A program made the translations under genes and the position numbers. 64,000 nt of DNA. Source: Pleurotus djamor (lineage: Eukaryota > Basidiomycota > Agaricomycetes > Agaricales > Pleurotaceae). Positions 1 through 12,622 of this stretch are shown piece after piece (within the stretch, counting starts at the first letter, position 1; each line of letters opens with the position of its first letter). Under the pieces are notes generated by a model, which saw only the letters and a list, made by a program, of their open reading frames with translations, searched no databases and was not told the DNA's origin. The stretch is from the NCBI GenBank assembly GCA_029747585.1, contig JAPEVF010000050.1, positions 1-64,000 of the forward strand. Direction: 5' to 3'.

Positions 1-300
1 CATTATTTTCTCAATATTACACAAAGTAGAAAATCAGCAAAATCTATCAGAAGCTGTGAAAATTGGTTGCCGATTTTGCGAAACCGTGTGAAAGTCACAA
101 AAAGCTGTCACAGCAGTCAGCAATTTCCCACAGACCCTGCAAAAGCCATGAAAAGCTGTGGGAGCAGCTGCGACTTTTCACAGGATCTGAAAAAGCCACC
201 GAAAGCTGTGAAAGCAAGAACACACCTGATCAAACTTTTGTGGAAGCTATAAAAGCATCATAAAGCTGGCTGTAAAATTAAAGTCATCTACAAAAGCATT
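1..300. repeat. AT-rich degenerate short repeat (AAAGCTGTG motif)
   Basis: The core aaagctgtg/aaagctgtc recurs irregularly at spacings of roughly 30-60 bases (near 53, 101, 150, 203), and shorter aagct remnants continue to about 265. Small ORFs across it are composed of the repeat and show no family signature. I see no transposase or long terminal repeats. It reads as a decayed minisatellite-like tract at the window edge. Confidence 0.5.
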
Positions 301-2150
301 GAAAGAACACTTTCCAACTTTCAGTACTTTGAATGACCAACACTTTTTACGTTGTAGATTTTTTATGCTCCTACTCAAAACAGGTTTTCCTGATGCCTGA
401 CGCTGTGTGTGATGAAGAAAGCGTTAGCATAGGGCCTCTTACTCGGCAAAGGAGCATAATTAATGACTGTTAAGACGGCAGAAGGAACTTTCGCAGTCCC
501 GGAAAGTAGAGGGTAGGCCTGAGCTTGAGTATGAGACCGCGAGCTTTGAGTTGGAGGCCAGGTCATGCGGTGGCGAGGCGTATGCTCTATTGACCTAGGA
601 AGTAATTTTACCCACGAACAAGTTCTTTCATGCACGAAGAATATGCGATTAAAACGCGGAAAATAGACTCAACGCTGAACCACTGAAGTTACACTTAACC
701 TCGTCGAACGTTCCACTAAAGCGCAAAGTTTGAGTGATAAGAAAGCCCCTTGACAGAGCTTGCCAGAAGCTACCGAAATCCACGCTATCTCCACAGCCCA
801 TAGACAATAAGTAGGTTCTTCACCAATTCTTCACTGGAGAATATGGAAGTCAAGGCGTGCCTCGGCAAGCCAAGCTCAAGCTGTGGGGAAGCTGCCAAAT
901 TGCGGTGTGCGAGGGATATATACCTCCGTTGAGGATCAATCGATCATCTCGGGTTGGAGTTGGGAGTGCCAATGAAAGCCGCATGAAAAGAGCGCAGCTT
1001 GGTAGCCAGTTCAACAAAGGTAAGTTGTGTGGTTGGAGACAGCTTCCAACAAGGCGAGATCAGATCTGGTATCGGGAAGCGTGGGAATGATTGCTAGACC
1101 AATTGGAGTCGGGCGCTACCAGGGCGNTACAGGGCTTTGGCCCGAACTTCGAACATGAACATGCCTCAGGACCTTCGCTGCACTCAGGGNTNNTNGGNNN
1201 NCAAGATGTGTTAGGGGTGCCAGTGATACTCATGTATAACCACCTATTTCCGCCTTCTGGCCTTGCAATTCGGTTTCGTCCTCTGATAAATGTCTCTCGC
1301 ACTCGTNGGCCTGAGCGTTGCGCTCAATGCTTGGCACGAATTCTCCGTCGACTTCGCAGCGAGGCTGAAAAAGATCCCNTCANCTCGTCAACTGAGCCAC
1401 ACCACACGCCAACATCAGTTTCTGCGGTTNGGTGCANGATCNCNCNGNGNGATCNTGCACCTCCAAGGNCATTGATGCTGGGACATGTTTTGNCACTTGG
1501 AGATANNNNGTATCTACCAGTACATAGTAGCAATGGGCAAGGTTGACTCTACTTGATTTAATGACACGCTATCCATCGCTGGTAGTAGTGAGTTTCTACT
1601 TCTCCTACCGTAACTGTTCAACTGTTCGTCTACTAGGAGACCAACACGTCAATCATGCNCAATGTACACCACGATTGCCTTNCAAACCCCCGTTTATATA
1701 CACATATAGATGCGGTNAGGATGCACAACCTTGGGCGCGAGATGGTCTGTCAACGCGATCCCGTTCCCATCACATGCATGATGCGGCATCACCGGTCGCC
1801 CATCAGAATCAACCTTTTGTTGAACAGTTTGACATTGATTCCAAGCTCAATAGTTTTGAAGCCTCCGTATATTATCAAACTTGGCANATGTACATGGCCC
1901 CACCCCCTCTCCCTACCAGTCGTTTTATCACCGCTNTTGCCCCGAGCNTCCCCCTTCATAACTGGATACCCTCGAACAGTCCCTTAAGCAGTCCATCCTT
2001 GATGATTCCCCCCTCGGAACCAATCCCTCAAGGACTGGTCTTCTACCAACAGAGCACAGTGCGTCAGAAGCCATCGTTCTTCTCAGTTTCTAATACCCTT
2101 CACAGTACCTTCCGGGTGAATGTTTCTTTAGCGTCTTCTCCAAGATTCTG
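301..2150. other. No confident gene; low-quality sequence with many Ns
   Basis: Short ORFs exist on both strands but none shows a recognisable domain, a consistent splice chain or coding-like composition. Ns cluster at 1127-1510 and 1659-1950 and break every frame. A decayed gene or transposon relic cannot be excluded. Confidence 0.5.
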
Positions 2151-3420
2151 AGCTCACTCCCCCCACAACCGGCGTCAGCGGCCAGCGTCTGCTTATTTGT
2201 CCGTTATCAGCCCATATATTGTCCGTCCTTAAAACGACTCACCTTTGGATCCATTTTCAGCTATATGATTACCTGCTGACGTTTGCCGACGAAATTCAAT
2301 CGGTATGGGCCACCAAAGGTCGCTTTGGAAAATTCCTGTTTGCCTTGACGCGATACACTGCACTTGGTGACGCGGNGTTGGCAATATATCGTGCGTTCCA
2401 TCCATATGGCCATCATTTCTAGGAATGAAACCAAACTACTGTCCGTGTGCCTAGGTAACTATGTCCCGTCGATCGCCGAAGAAACATGTCGTTCATTATA
2501 TAGCACGACAGGATGTAAGAGAATTAGATCCTTTCATTGAGCTTAACCAACGCTTTATACAGGGTTCACCATCACGGGCATAGTCATCGCCGAAGGCGAG
2601 TCCTCCCCTCACGATCAACGCCTGTCTTTGATCGTTCCTCAGCTATTCTTGTTGTCCGGGTCTGGGCTGTGTGGAATCGCTCTTTGATACTAGGAATCGC
2701 CATTGTCGCTGTATCTGTTGCATTCATCACCGGCGCGGCCATCGCGTACTCCCAGTCTCTTCGAGGAAACAGCGAGTGTAAGTCTGGGGGTCCGTATCAT
2801 AATCAGAGATTAATGTTGTTCTTATTTCACCGTAGTCGCAGATCTGGACCACATTTCTCCAGCACTAACTGGTTGCTTCCCCATCAACTCTACCAATGTT
2901 GGTTACATCGGGTACCTCCTCGTGTCAATCTACGAAATACGTGGGTGATATTTACTTGGTTCATTAGCCTTTCCACAAAAGCCTTGGCACTGAAATGACT
3001 CGGAGCTTCGTAGTGATGGTCACTCTTTTGCTCATCAAAGGATTTGGAGATCGTGAGTCACTTACTACTGAACTGCCAGCTGTTTGTATCCATAACGCAA
3101 TGTCTCTAGTGCACGCCAGTACATCAACCTCGTTCGTCCGAAACATCTATCGCGATGGTAAGGCAAGTCCTTCTACAGCTCCAGTGTGTTGATCATGTCG
3201 CCCAGGACTTCTCTTCTACGTTACCCTTTCGGGTAAATTCATTTTCGTCCAAGCATGACGTTCGAAACATTGCGGTCTCATCAGCCATCCATAGCAGTGT
3301 CCATAATCAATGTCGTGCTCCTAATATCCGGCCCTGTAAGACATGTTCACCCCATGCCTGGCTCCTTCGCTGACTTATTGGATCAAGAGAGAGCAAGCTA
3401 ACCTCATGCTAGCGTGCGCC
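2150..3420 (+). CDS. Probable DUF6533-domain 7-TM protein (possibly degenerate)
   Basis: The stretch LYDYLLTFADEIQSVW (about 2262-2310), followed by ALTRYTALGDA and LAIYRAFHP, matches the start of the basidiomycete-specific DUF6533 membrane family. Further on, VVRVWAVWNRS and a hydrophobic helix (about 2650-2760) match the family's R-x-W-A-x-W segment, and GYLLVSIYE (about 2910) and NIYRDG (about 3140-3160) match the later helices. The pieces lie in order on one strand and need several short introns. I cannot define the ATG or the stop, one N falls inside the first helix, and the 3' part is patchy, so this may be a pseudogene. The family's function is unknown; membrane location is inferred from the helices. 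Confidence 0.5.
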
Positions 3421-3943
3421 CTCCGAAAAAATCCTCTAACTTCATTTGATAATATAATCTTACGATGCNTCGCAGACCCCAACGTTTCCTCCATTCCATA
3501 CTGTCCGCGCGCTTGATCATTCGCTGTCGAATGGCTTATCATCGTCGCTGCTGTGAAACGTTTACCCTACCTGTGGGAGATTCGATACTTTGTCCGTCTC
3601 CTACTAGCGCTCCAACCTTTTCAAGCTTAGATACACCTAGATAGACACAAGTGCCAAACCCCTAGTAGCAGGAGCTGCAGGAGTCCATCCAAGTCACAGC
3701 AATCTAAAGTTCTAATCTTCCTCGAGTTCACGGCGCTGAGTCACGAATTGTCGGCTGGGAGTGTGCTCAGTTGAGGTGGTATAATCACCCAGGTTGTCGA
3801 AATGGCTCAATCGTTCCAGGAAGTAAATGGCTTTATTCGACGATCGTCGCCAAGCGTTGGCATCAGGCTAGCATGTGACCGCGTTCGTCTCAGGCGCCCA
3901 AGTTTAGATCCCANNNTTCTTCTCAGTCCCATATCGTTGCAAA
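3421..3943. other. Intergenic; no gene seen
   Basis: Between the DUF6533-like gene and the coilin-like gene. No ORF with domain support. It should contain the coilin-like gene's promoter, but I see no clear TATA box. Confidence 0.5.
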
Positions 3944-5778
3944 ATGCGACTAAAAATCCAAACCACACCACCGTTACCCCTTCTCAAAGCATGGTACTCC
4001 ACGNCTGATCTTGATCTCGTAACTTCGTCTATATCTGACTTGAAAAGCCATATCTGTGCNAACGTTCAAATCCTTCGTGACGCCTTTGAAGGCAAACGGC
4101 CGCGACTTACCCTTACTCTGGACGATTTTGAACTTCTTGATGAATCAAATGTTAGCATTTTGCGGGATGGTGACTTGGTTTGCATCGGNGGAAGTGCTGA
4201 GGAAGTTGTGGGTGAGTTTCTGTGATTTCTCTTTGTTGGACGANNNCTAACCCGCNGGTCAGAGTCTGGNACGAAACTTGGGAAACGCAAACGTGTAGAG
4301 GCTGANGCTGANNCATCGCNCTCGAAANCGAGNANNAAGAAGACGGCTNCTCCTCAACCANCTGCNACCCGNTCAGCACCAAAGCTGGGCGACCCAGCGA
4401 AGAGAATACTTGGCGCAGCGTTGGGTCTCTCNACTGCNTCGCAGAAGCGTCACGCAACGAAGCCAAAACTTTCGCCTCCTAGNTCCTCCGACAGCGATAC
4501 CAGCTCGGAAGAGTCTTCGTCTGAAGATACAGATAGTGATGCGACCAGTGGCACCGACTCTGACNNTGACGATNACAGCGACTCGTCGTCTTCGTCGTCT
4601 TCACCAAGTGGTAGTTCGGGACCCCCGTCCATCAAACGCACAGTATCCACAAAACAACCACAACCACCAAATGTTCAACAAGTCAGGTTAGCACTTTCTT
4701 TGTGTCTCTATCCCAGCTTCACATGACGTGAAGCAGGCATGTCCCCCCTGGCCAAGGACTCCCGCAAACTCACAACAGGAACGCGCGCAGGAGGAGAAAG
4801 AGACAAGCTGATAGACTTGCGAATGCCCCGCCTCTACCTCCTACCGGTAGCTCTGCTGTCAACTCGATCCCCATTGCAGGCCCTTCGAGGAAGCTTGCCA
4901 TCACAGGATGTGCTCCTAGCGTGGCCGAGGCTCTGAACAGCGCGTTTGTCTCTAACGAAAATGAAGGTACACTTGAGCCTGGCGATTTCGAGCCCTCAGC
5001 GACACCCGAGGCTTTTGCAAATTCAGTCGACGGTAGTCGAGTCATGATGAGTTCTCTGCGCAATAAGAACAAGAAGAAGGGGTTCAAAAACTCACTCAAC
5101 CGCCCCATTCCTCAGAAGATCGTGTTCAGTGACCCGGCAACTGAAGCATCGGAGATGGACGTTGTTGAACACATTTTACAAACCCCTTCGAAGCCCAGGC
5201 TTGTTCCCCCATCGGAGAAGCAGAGGTTAGGGCAGCTGCCTCCGAATGTATTCGTCACGAGCGTGGATGTTGAGGCCGACCGATGGAAGACGAACGACGA
5301 GGAGGAATGGGTCGACAATGTTGAGGAGGGAACGGAGACGCTGGAGCTTCCTTACGGTGATCCCGAGCCTGACAATTCGCTACCTACTGCGGCACCACAG
5401 TTCGAGTGGGCCACTGCCGAAGCCAAGTTCCCCTCGGGCAAACTGATTGCGTCTGTCGATCAGCTCATCGTTGGGATGTACGTAGGGTGCATGGTAAGTG
5501 GAGCGTCTATATGAAGCCCTGTATTGATCTCGGTATCACAGGAACTCGCGATAAATCCTAAAACATTCACACCTGATCACCTCCTCGCCGTCTATCGAAT
5601 AACGTCGGTTGCTCCCGATATACTCGCCAAACCCCTCCTACGGCCTGGAGCCGCGGAAATATCCTTCGATAAAACGGTCAACCAAGGCGAAGATGATGCT
5701 GGCGTTCTGGAAGGTGATGAAGTTGCATTTACGTGGAACGATATATCTCAAGCGCAGTGGAAAACAGTAGAAATATGA
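3944..5778 (+). CDS. Coilin-like protein (Cajal body scaffold homologue)
   Basis: Four exons (3944-4211, 4263-4686, 4737-5493, 5542-5778) join in frame to about 561 residues. The N-terminus (MRLKIQTTPP..LKAWYS, then LTLDDFELLDESN and LRDGDLVCI) resembles the ubiquitin-like coilin N-terminal domain. The middle is a long acidic serine run (SSSDSDTSSEESSSEDTDSD) followed by an Arg/Lys-rich patch (NRNARRRRKRQADR), like the basic nuclear-localisation/RNA-binding part of coilin. The last about 130 residues (from FEWATAEAKFPSGKL through ITSVAPDILAKPL to the final EVAFTWNDISQAQWKTVEI) fit the atypical Tudor-like C-terminal domain. In animals and plants coilin organises Cajal bodies and snRNP maturation; a nuclear RNP role here is inferred. 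Several Ns lie in exon 2 but the frame stays open. Confidence 0.7.
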
Positions 5779-5968
5779 TGATCTCTTTGTGCATAACTGC
5801 CCTCCATAGCATCTTAGGAACGCGATCAATGCGTAAAAAGTCAGGCTCAAGTCCTGGACATCGGGAATGTCAGCCCCTGTTGATCACGTGCCATATACGT
5901 TGCGTTTGACGGAGTGCCAACGCACATAATTTAAGCCTTTCTCCTCCTCCCCCTTCCCCATCGCCTTT

Positions 5969-8561
5969 ATGGCCAACTACAACTACGATGAAGGAGGCCA
6001 TATGGCCGCGTACTTTATCATCTCATTCCTTGCACTCATACTCGTACCGCTTACCATTTCTTCGGTCTCGAAATCTTCAGGTAAGAACATAGATGTATGG
6101 GGTCTCGGGCTGACTTGCTGAGAAACGGAATAGGGAAGCAGCCAACGGAAGGTTGTCGCTGTAACTCCTGCACAGAACAGCGGACACGGATATCGAAACG
6201 CGAGCGGGGCTCGCTCTTCAACCCAAAATTCAGTCGAAAGTACGCGTACGAATGTGAAACGTGTCATTCATCCACTTATGACGAACTTCACAGAACTATA
6301 TTCCTGATTCTTGGATGGTCATTACTCGGGTTCCTGTCGTACAAGGTTTCCTCTGCAAAGCTAGAAAACAAGATTTACGATCCTTTTGAAATTTTGGGTA
6401 TAAAGATGGTGCGTGTGCTTGTGTTCTATGGCACTGAGGACTGTTCTTATTGTGTGCTTCACAGGGCTCTACTGACAAGGAGATCAAATCACATTACAAG
6501 AAGCTTTCACGAAAATTGTCCGTATATCCTGTCGTCTGTCTGCCAGCGTGTGCATGCTCATCGGAGAATTTAGCCACCCGGATAAAGTCAAACCCACAGT
6601 CAACGAAACCATTGAAGATATTGCCAACCGTTTCGTCGATATAACTAAAGCCTATAAATCGTTCGTGGTCATACTCCATCCTACCCTCGCCAAGTTTCTT
6701 ACCCTTGTGTAGACTTACTGACGAAACGATCCGGAAGAACTGGGAACTCTATGGACATCCTGATGGACGTCAAGAAATGTCGATGGGTATTGCTCTTCCT
6801 AAATGGATAGTCGAGGGAAAGAACAACATATATGTTCTCGGATTCTACGCTCTTGCCATTGGTCTCGGGTTGCCTATGCTTGTCGTACGTTTCCCTTTGT
6901 TTCGCGTATTTCTTCCCATTCCATTGGTGTTATTTAGGGACGCTGGTGGTTCGGTAGCCGTCAACGCACTAAAGATGGTATCCATGCCAAATCTGCTGCC
7001 GCCTTTTTCAAGACTTTGAGGGAAGAATCTGCGATGGCCGACGTCATTGGCTCGCTCAGCAAGGCCTATCAATTCGAGACCTCTTCGGTGTCAGGCAAAT
7101 CCGATCACGAAGAACTTGAGTCACTTGAAAAGAAAATAGCCGCATCCGCGGGCAAGAAGTGGACTGATGTCAGGAAACTTGTCCAAGGCCCGGATGGTTC
7201 TGCGGATGCTGGTTTCGAGAGCCGGTGGAAGGCATTGATACTCCTTTACGCTCATTTGCTCCGGTTACCCATCTCCTCTTCTAGCCTTCAACGAGGTATG
7301 TGGATCCGCGACAATATATCAAGCGCAGTTCATAACCGGTCCATGTTTTAGACCAAACCAAAATCCTCTTACAAACTCCCCTCCTCCTCAATGCCCTCCT
7401 CCAAATTGCTACTTCACGAAATTGGCTTCGCCCCACCGTCGCTGTCATGCGGCTTCATGCCTACCTTGCCCAAGCCGTCTTCCCTGCTTTCACGCATAAC
7501 GATAATGTCAAGCGCTCAAAACTCGTCCAGCTTCCTGGTCTGACGGAGAGTGATGTCACTGCCCTGCCGGACGGTCTTTCCAAACTGGAGGATGCTGTCG
7601 CGGCTCTGGAGAAATCGGGTGATTCACGTGTTGGAGAAGCGAAGAAAGTCCTCGAGAAGTGGGGAAGAGTAGAGCTCGTTGATGCCTCCTTCAAAGGTTC
7701 GTGCGATATGATGTCAAAGTCTGTCTGCCTGCTGATAAGTTTTGCCTCAGTTATTGGCGAGCGCATCGTGACACCAGGCTCCATTGTCTTCCTCGTTGTC
7801 AAGCTACGGGTAACACCACCAGGATCATCCCCAATCGAAGAGAAAGATTTGAGTGTCGATGAGACCGTCAGATTGGTGAAGGCTAATGACGAAAAGGATG
7901 AGAAGTTCCTCTTAAGCAAGAACAACGTCGAGGAACTTCCTGGCGACGATGGTACTCAAGGTTCGTGGGCGCATACTCCCCTTTGGCCTGGGGTACGTCC
8001 TGCTCTCTGTTACTCCATCCACCTCCCTCACATTGTTCTCGTCTAACAGAAACGCAAACCCTCATGGTGGGTCGTCCTCGCTGATGACAAGACCAGTCGT
8101 GTGGTTGTCCCCCCGATGAAAGTCACCGATGTTCCTTATGCAACCTCAAACTCGGACCGCAACTACCGTTCCTACAAGATGCAGTTCCAAGCACCTCAAT
8201 CTGTCGGTCTATTCACTTGGAAGCTTTATATCATCAGCGATACCTACGTCGATGAAGAAGCTACCAGGTCCATTACCGTATGTCTTCCTCTCCCTTATTC
8301 CCTTCATCATTCGCTTACTGGGTTTTTGTCTTCCAGCTTAAAATTGATGACCTCTCCGCGCTCACTGCAGACGAGAAAGCATCTGAAGATGATATCTCTG
8401 ACCCAGATGAGGATTCACTAGCAGGACAGATGGCTGCTATGCGCGGACAGAAAGTCAAAAAGATTGGGAATGGCGAGGACGACGACGACGAGAGTGATGA
8501 TGAGAGTGGTACGGATGATGATGAGAAGGACGATGATAGTAGTGATAGCGATAGCGATTAG
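5969..8561 (+). CDS. SEC63: Sec63, ER translocation J-protein
   Basis: About 680 residues in ten or so exons. Order: a luminal N-terminus with a TM helix (YFIISFLALILVPLTI), a Cys-containing linker, a second TM (FLILGWSLLGFLSYK), then a lumenal J domain from FEILGI with the HPD motif rebuilt across an intron (LSRKFHPDK, near 6510/6583), then the third TM (VLGFYALAIGLGLPMLV), the GRWWFG motif and two Sec63/Brl segments. The C-terminus is strongly acidic (DDDDESDDESGTDDDEKDDD), as in fungal Sec63, which recruits Sec62. Sec63 works with the Sec61 channel and BiP in post-translational import into the ER. The start ATG at 5969 gives a short N-terminus of the usual kind. Stop TAG 8559-8561. Confidence 0.93.
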
Positions 8562-8654
8562 AGTGTGTCCTTTCCCTCCAGTCATTCATATACTTTTGTT
8601 CTTCCTCGCTGACTCTAGCGCCATTCGGCTGCATTGCTCTGACGAGAGGACCAT

Positions 8655-8746
8655 GGCGAGATGGCCGAGCGGTCTAAGGCGCTAGAATCAGGTTTCCTTT
8701 GAATCTAGTCTCTTCGGGGGCGCGAGTTCGAATCTCGCTCTCGTCA
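8655..8746 (+). tRNA. tRNA-Leu(CAG) with a 10-nt intron
   Basis: The acceptor GGCGAGA (8655) pairs with TCTCGTC plus discriminator A at 8746. The D arm has GCCGAGCGGTCTAAGGC. The T arm is GCGAG-TTCGAAT-CTCGC. A long variable arm is present, as in tRNA-Leu. The anticodon stem CTAGA/TCTAG encloses a 17-nt loop: with anticodon CAG at positions 34-36, about 10 nt are left between position 37 and 38, the usual site of tRNA introns. It starts about 90 bp after the SEC63 stop, on the same strand. Confidence 0.92.
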
Positions 8747-9086
8747 CGTAGGGTGCCACTGAGCACNTTTTTGGTTGTGTTTGGGCCCTTGGAATTCATC
8801 CAATTCATCGCGATGACAGCCCACTGCGGTCGGGTAAAAGCAGGGATTGTAATCCGACTGAGACCGTACTTACTTATGCTCTACTATTTGACGCTGAAAA
8901 ATCAAGTTAATTGGTTGTTATTCGAAGGTCATGCATCATGCTGTTACCCCGCTTCTCGCATGTAAACGCCGTTTGAAGCTGGAAATCCAGGAAGGCGCGA
9001 TACCACGGCATCACACATAATATGGGTATAGACAATGGATGAACGAATTAGGCCTCAAGGTATCGACAATTCGTGACCTAGGGTTA
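8747..9086. other. Intergenic; nothing recognised
   Basis: About 340 bp between the tRNA and the 3' end of the first dehydrogenase. One N at 8767. A T-rich stretch just after the tRNA could serve Pol III termination, but the first run is interrupted by the N. Confidence 0.5.
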
Positions 9087-10447
9087 TTATATATCAACAA
9101 CTTGATCTTCTAGCCAATCCCAAAGCTTTTTCCCTATAGCTGGATCGGTCGCAGGTATGTGTGTTTTACCAACGCGTGCCCAGGGCCCGAGGAACTAGAG
9201 ATTGATTAATTTAAATGGATTATGTCCATCAACGGATCGCTCACTTTTCCCTGGATTGCCTTGGGGTTCGCAGTCGTTGCACCCCATAGCTGTGTCAGTG
9301 CACCCATGGGTAACGGAGAGAGCAACCAATCCTGGGGTTGTGAGGGTCAGTTGTAACCGCGAATTGAACGGTTCGCAGGTACGTACAATGAAGAAATGTT
9401 GCAGAGGAGACATCATTCGCTGGAGGTCTGTCTTGATATTTCCTGACGGACAGTGAGTCGAAAGATGGCGAAGCGGGACGAGTAGAGTGACATACCGGGG
9501 TTCAGACCAGCTGAAACAATTCCCTGATCACCATAACGCCGGGCCAATTCGGTTGAGAAGACCAGATTTCCCTACTATAATGTTTGACTACGGTGCCGAG
9601 TGAAGAAAATTAAGAACTCACGAATTTGCTTTGGACATACATGTTCTGATTGCCCTTCTTCAAACGAGCAGGTCCATCCTTGAACGTATCGTAATTGAGG
9701 TCCGATGCGAATATGGCCGCGCCAGAGGAGGTGGTCATGACACGCGCAGGCCTCTCACTGTCCTTCGCCGTTGATAGCAGGACGGGGAGCAGCAGTTTGG
9801 TAAGATAGAAATGGCCAAGGACATTTGTGCCGAACGTGAGGTCGTATCCGTCTGCCGTCAACAGCTCTATTGGGGGAATCATGACACCACTGTGGTTGAT
9901 GTAAGGAAGTTGGTGCCACCATGACGAAGAAATTACTCACCCGTTGTTGAATAGCATATCTAGTCGCTTTTCTCGGCTAAGATACGCGTAAGTATGAGTA
10001 TTTGGGCATGTTCTAAGATAAATCATACGAACTTGAGAAATTCCGAGGCAGCCTTTTTTACGGACTTGAGGTCGGCGAGATCAAGCTGAATGAAACGTGC
10101 CTCCTTTCCCGTAATTGCCATGAGATCGCGGATGGCCTCAGCCGACTTTTCAGCATTTCGGGCGGCAATGTACACCGTCGCATTATGGGCAAGAAGAGCC
10201 TGTCAAAATCCGCTCAATCAAAGGTCCAAAGGTGGCACGGTCGAACCAACCTTCGCGGTTTCCTTCCCAATTCCTGTGTTCGCCCCTGTTACTAGCGCGA
10301 CCTGATGCAAACATTGTTTAGGAAAACGAGTATTGACCTCATAGTAATTGAACGACACACCTGTCCCGTTAAGTCTGGGATGTCATCAACGGAAAATTGG
10401 GATTTCGCAGGGAAGAAGTCCTGGACGGTGGATATTAGAGCCCCCAT
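9087..10447 (-). CDS. Short-chain dehydrogenase/reductase 1 (retinol dehydrogenase-like)
   Basis: Multi-exon classical SDR. It starts [18 protein letters not shown] at 10447, followed by the NAD(P)-binding exon [17 protein letters not shown] (TGxxxGIG), then an exon with [18 protein letters not shown] and [15 protein letters not shown], then [24 protein letters not shown] and [16 protein letters not shown], the catalytic Ser (MTTSSGAA), and Tyr/Lys in MYVQSK (YxxxK). It ends with [16 protein letters not shown] and [13 protein letters not shown], stop 9087-9089. The usual NNAG motif reads NNGG. The family reduces or oxidises alcohols and carbonyls with NAD(P)(H); the substrate cannot be told. 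First of three tandem copies on this strand. Confidence 0.87.
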
Positions 10448-10888
10448 TGCGTAAGGAATGTGTGTTGTGAGGAGAGAGTTTCGAATGCCATTTATACTAT
10501 CTTCCGTTTCACCGTGCCGTCCTATGATGAAACGCACATATGGCCGCTCGGTAACATTATGTCGTGATGTGATAATCCATGTCCGGAGTGGCCAATGGAA
10601 GCAACTCGGAAGTTGGGAATTCACGGGTCTTGCCATTTATGGAAAACAGTCCGCAAGCGACGTTTGGGTTTGGTTTGGATAGTTTGAGGCCCAAAGAATC
10701 ACGGGAGAAGTGAAATCAAGGAGGTACAGTACTAGAACAACGGAAAACTTAACTGTCCCACCCTGACCAAATGTTGACCATGCGGGTTCCTTGGAGGTGA
10801 CCAATTGATTCTGAGAAAGCTAGACGACGATTACCAACAGTACAACCCGTTGAAACACCTGCGATGAAGGGTATCGTGCGTGGCGAGC
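10448..10888. other. Spacer between SDR1 and SDR2
   Basis: About 440 bp. It should hold the SDR1 promoter (read leftwards) and the SDR2 3' UTR. No extra ORF with support and no obvious repeat. Confidence 0.5.
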
Positions 10889-12275
10889 CTAGACATTCGC
10901 AACTTGACTCTCAAACCACTCCCAAAGGTTTCTTCCGAGTTCGGGCTGGTCAGCAGTCGGATGCATTTTCCCGACACGCGCCCAAGGAATAAGATACTGG
11001 CAAAGACACCTTTGTTAACTCTATGTTGTCGAGAGCGGAGAAAATTAATTACCTTCCCGTTGATATCTGCAGGATGAGCAGTAGTACCGCCCCAAAGCTG
11101 CGTGAGCGCACCCATGGGTGTGGGATGCGCCATCCGATCCTAGAATCTGCTTTGAGTGGATGTATCAACACATTTGAGGCATACGTACGAAGACAGCATG
11201 TACTGCGCGGTTCATGGTTCTCTGGAGATCAGTCTTGATGAAGCCTGGCTCATAGATGAGAATGCTGAGACAAGCCACCGGGGCTTTGCTTACCGGGGTT
11301 TATTCCAGCAGAAACAATACCCTTGTCTCCGTAACGACGGGTCAATTCGATGGCAAACACCAGGTTCGCCTATTTGACGTCGATTCTCAGTAATGAGAGA
11401 TTTTGAAGGACCAGCTACTCACCAATTTGCTTTGGCTGTACATGAACTCGTTCCCCTTCTTGAGACGGAGGGGGCCATCTTTGAAGGTTTCATACTCAAA
11501 GCTGATCGCGCCTTGGCAGGCTTCGGAGGAGGTAGTCATGACACGAGAGGGGATACCAGTTTGTTTCGCGGTAGATATGAGGATAGGAAGGAGTAGCTTC
11601 GTGAAGTAGAAGTGGCCGAGCGCGTTGGTTCCGACTTGTAGATCGTACCCGTCCGCAGTAAGTTGCTCGATCGCAGGGTGCATTACACCGCTAATGAAAC
11701 AGAAAAGAATAAGCACAAACATCTCAGAAACTGATTCGCTACTCACCCATTGTTGAACAACATGTGCAATTCTGTTTCTTTGCTGAGAGACAATACATTT
11801 TGAGTGCAATTTTCCAGTATTGACGTGAACAAGTCACCTTAGAAATTCCTCTACAGCCCGTTTAATCGCTTTCAAGTTCGCCAGATCGAGTTGGAGGAAG
11901 TGAGCTTCTTTTCCAGTCTCCACTTTTAGGTCGCGAATGGCAGCCGCAGACTTTTCTGCACTCCGAGCAGCAATGTATACCTTCGCGCCATGAGCGAGGA
12001 GGGCCTGCAGCATGAAAATCAGTATCGCTACATTCAGAGAGTCACGAGAAAGACAGATTTGACCTTCGCCGTTTCTTTACCGATTCCAGTATTCGCGCCA
12101 GTGACGATTGCTACCTAAAAGAGTTCACTTCACGGTCACTCATTGTCCGAAATCCAAGGACAAATCCGAAGTGAAGTAGGCAACGAACCTTTCCAAGAAG
12201 ATCAGGTATGTCGTCGACTGAAAAGTCGGATTTGGGGGGAAACGCTGTTTGAACGCCAGTGCAAAGATTGGGCAT
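10889..12275 (-). CDS. Short-chain dehydrogenase/reductase 2
   Basis: Same exon layout as SDR1. Start [18 protein letters not shown] at 12275; [63 protein letters not shown] then [16 protein letters not shown] and [25 protein letters not shown]; active-site MYSQSK. The C-terminus is [20 protein letters not shown], ending ESQVANV with stop 10889-10891. Both the glycine-rich loop and YxxxK are present, so it should be active. NNGG replaces NNAG. Closer in sequence to SDR3 than to SDR1. Confidence 0.87.
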
Positions 12276-12622
12276 TTTCAGGTGAGTTGAGTGGCAAGAC
12301 CGCGCCCACTCGACTTGAGTTATATACAGTGACTACGCATCGCCATGACATAATGGCATGTGGAGATGTTGGAAGAGAAGCTAGAAGACAAGTCCGTCTC
12401 GGATGGACCCTGTCGGTCATTGTGGCGGTGCATGGGCCGAAGTGGATTCAAACTCAGCGAACACCGATCTGGAGAACGAAATTGGATGGAAATTGGAATG
12501 AAAGGATCTGAAACAAGCTACGAGGACATTAAATGAATGGAGTAAGTAGTTAAGTATAAAGATTGTATGTAATACGTATGGTATCTAGGTAAGTATCTAG
12601 CGGAAGAAATACCCTGCAGCCT
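12276..12622. other. Spacer between SDR2 and SDR3
   Basis: About 350 bp. It contains the SDR2 promoter side and an AT-rich stretch near 12535-12600. Short ORFs here overlap the SDR2 first exon in other frames and are not supported. Confidence 0.5.

Noticed and set aside
12143..12511. 122-residue plus-strand ORF over the SDR2 5' end
   Set aside because: Antisense to the SDR2 first exon and promoter; no domain. SDR2 on the minus strand explains the coding signal.
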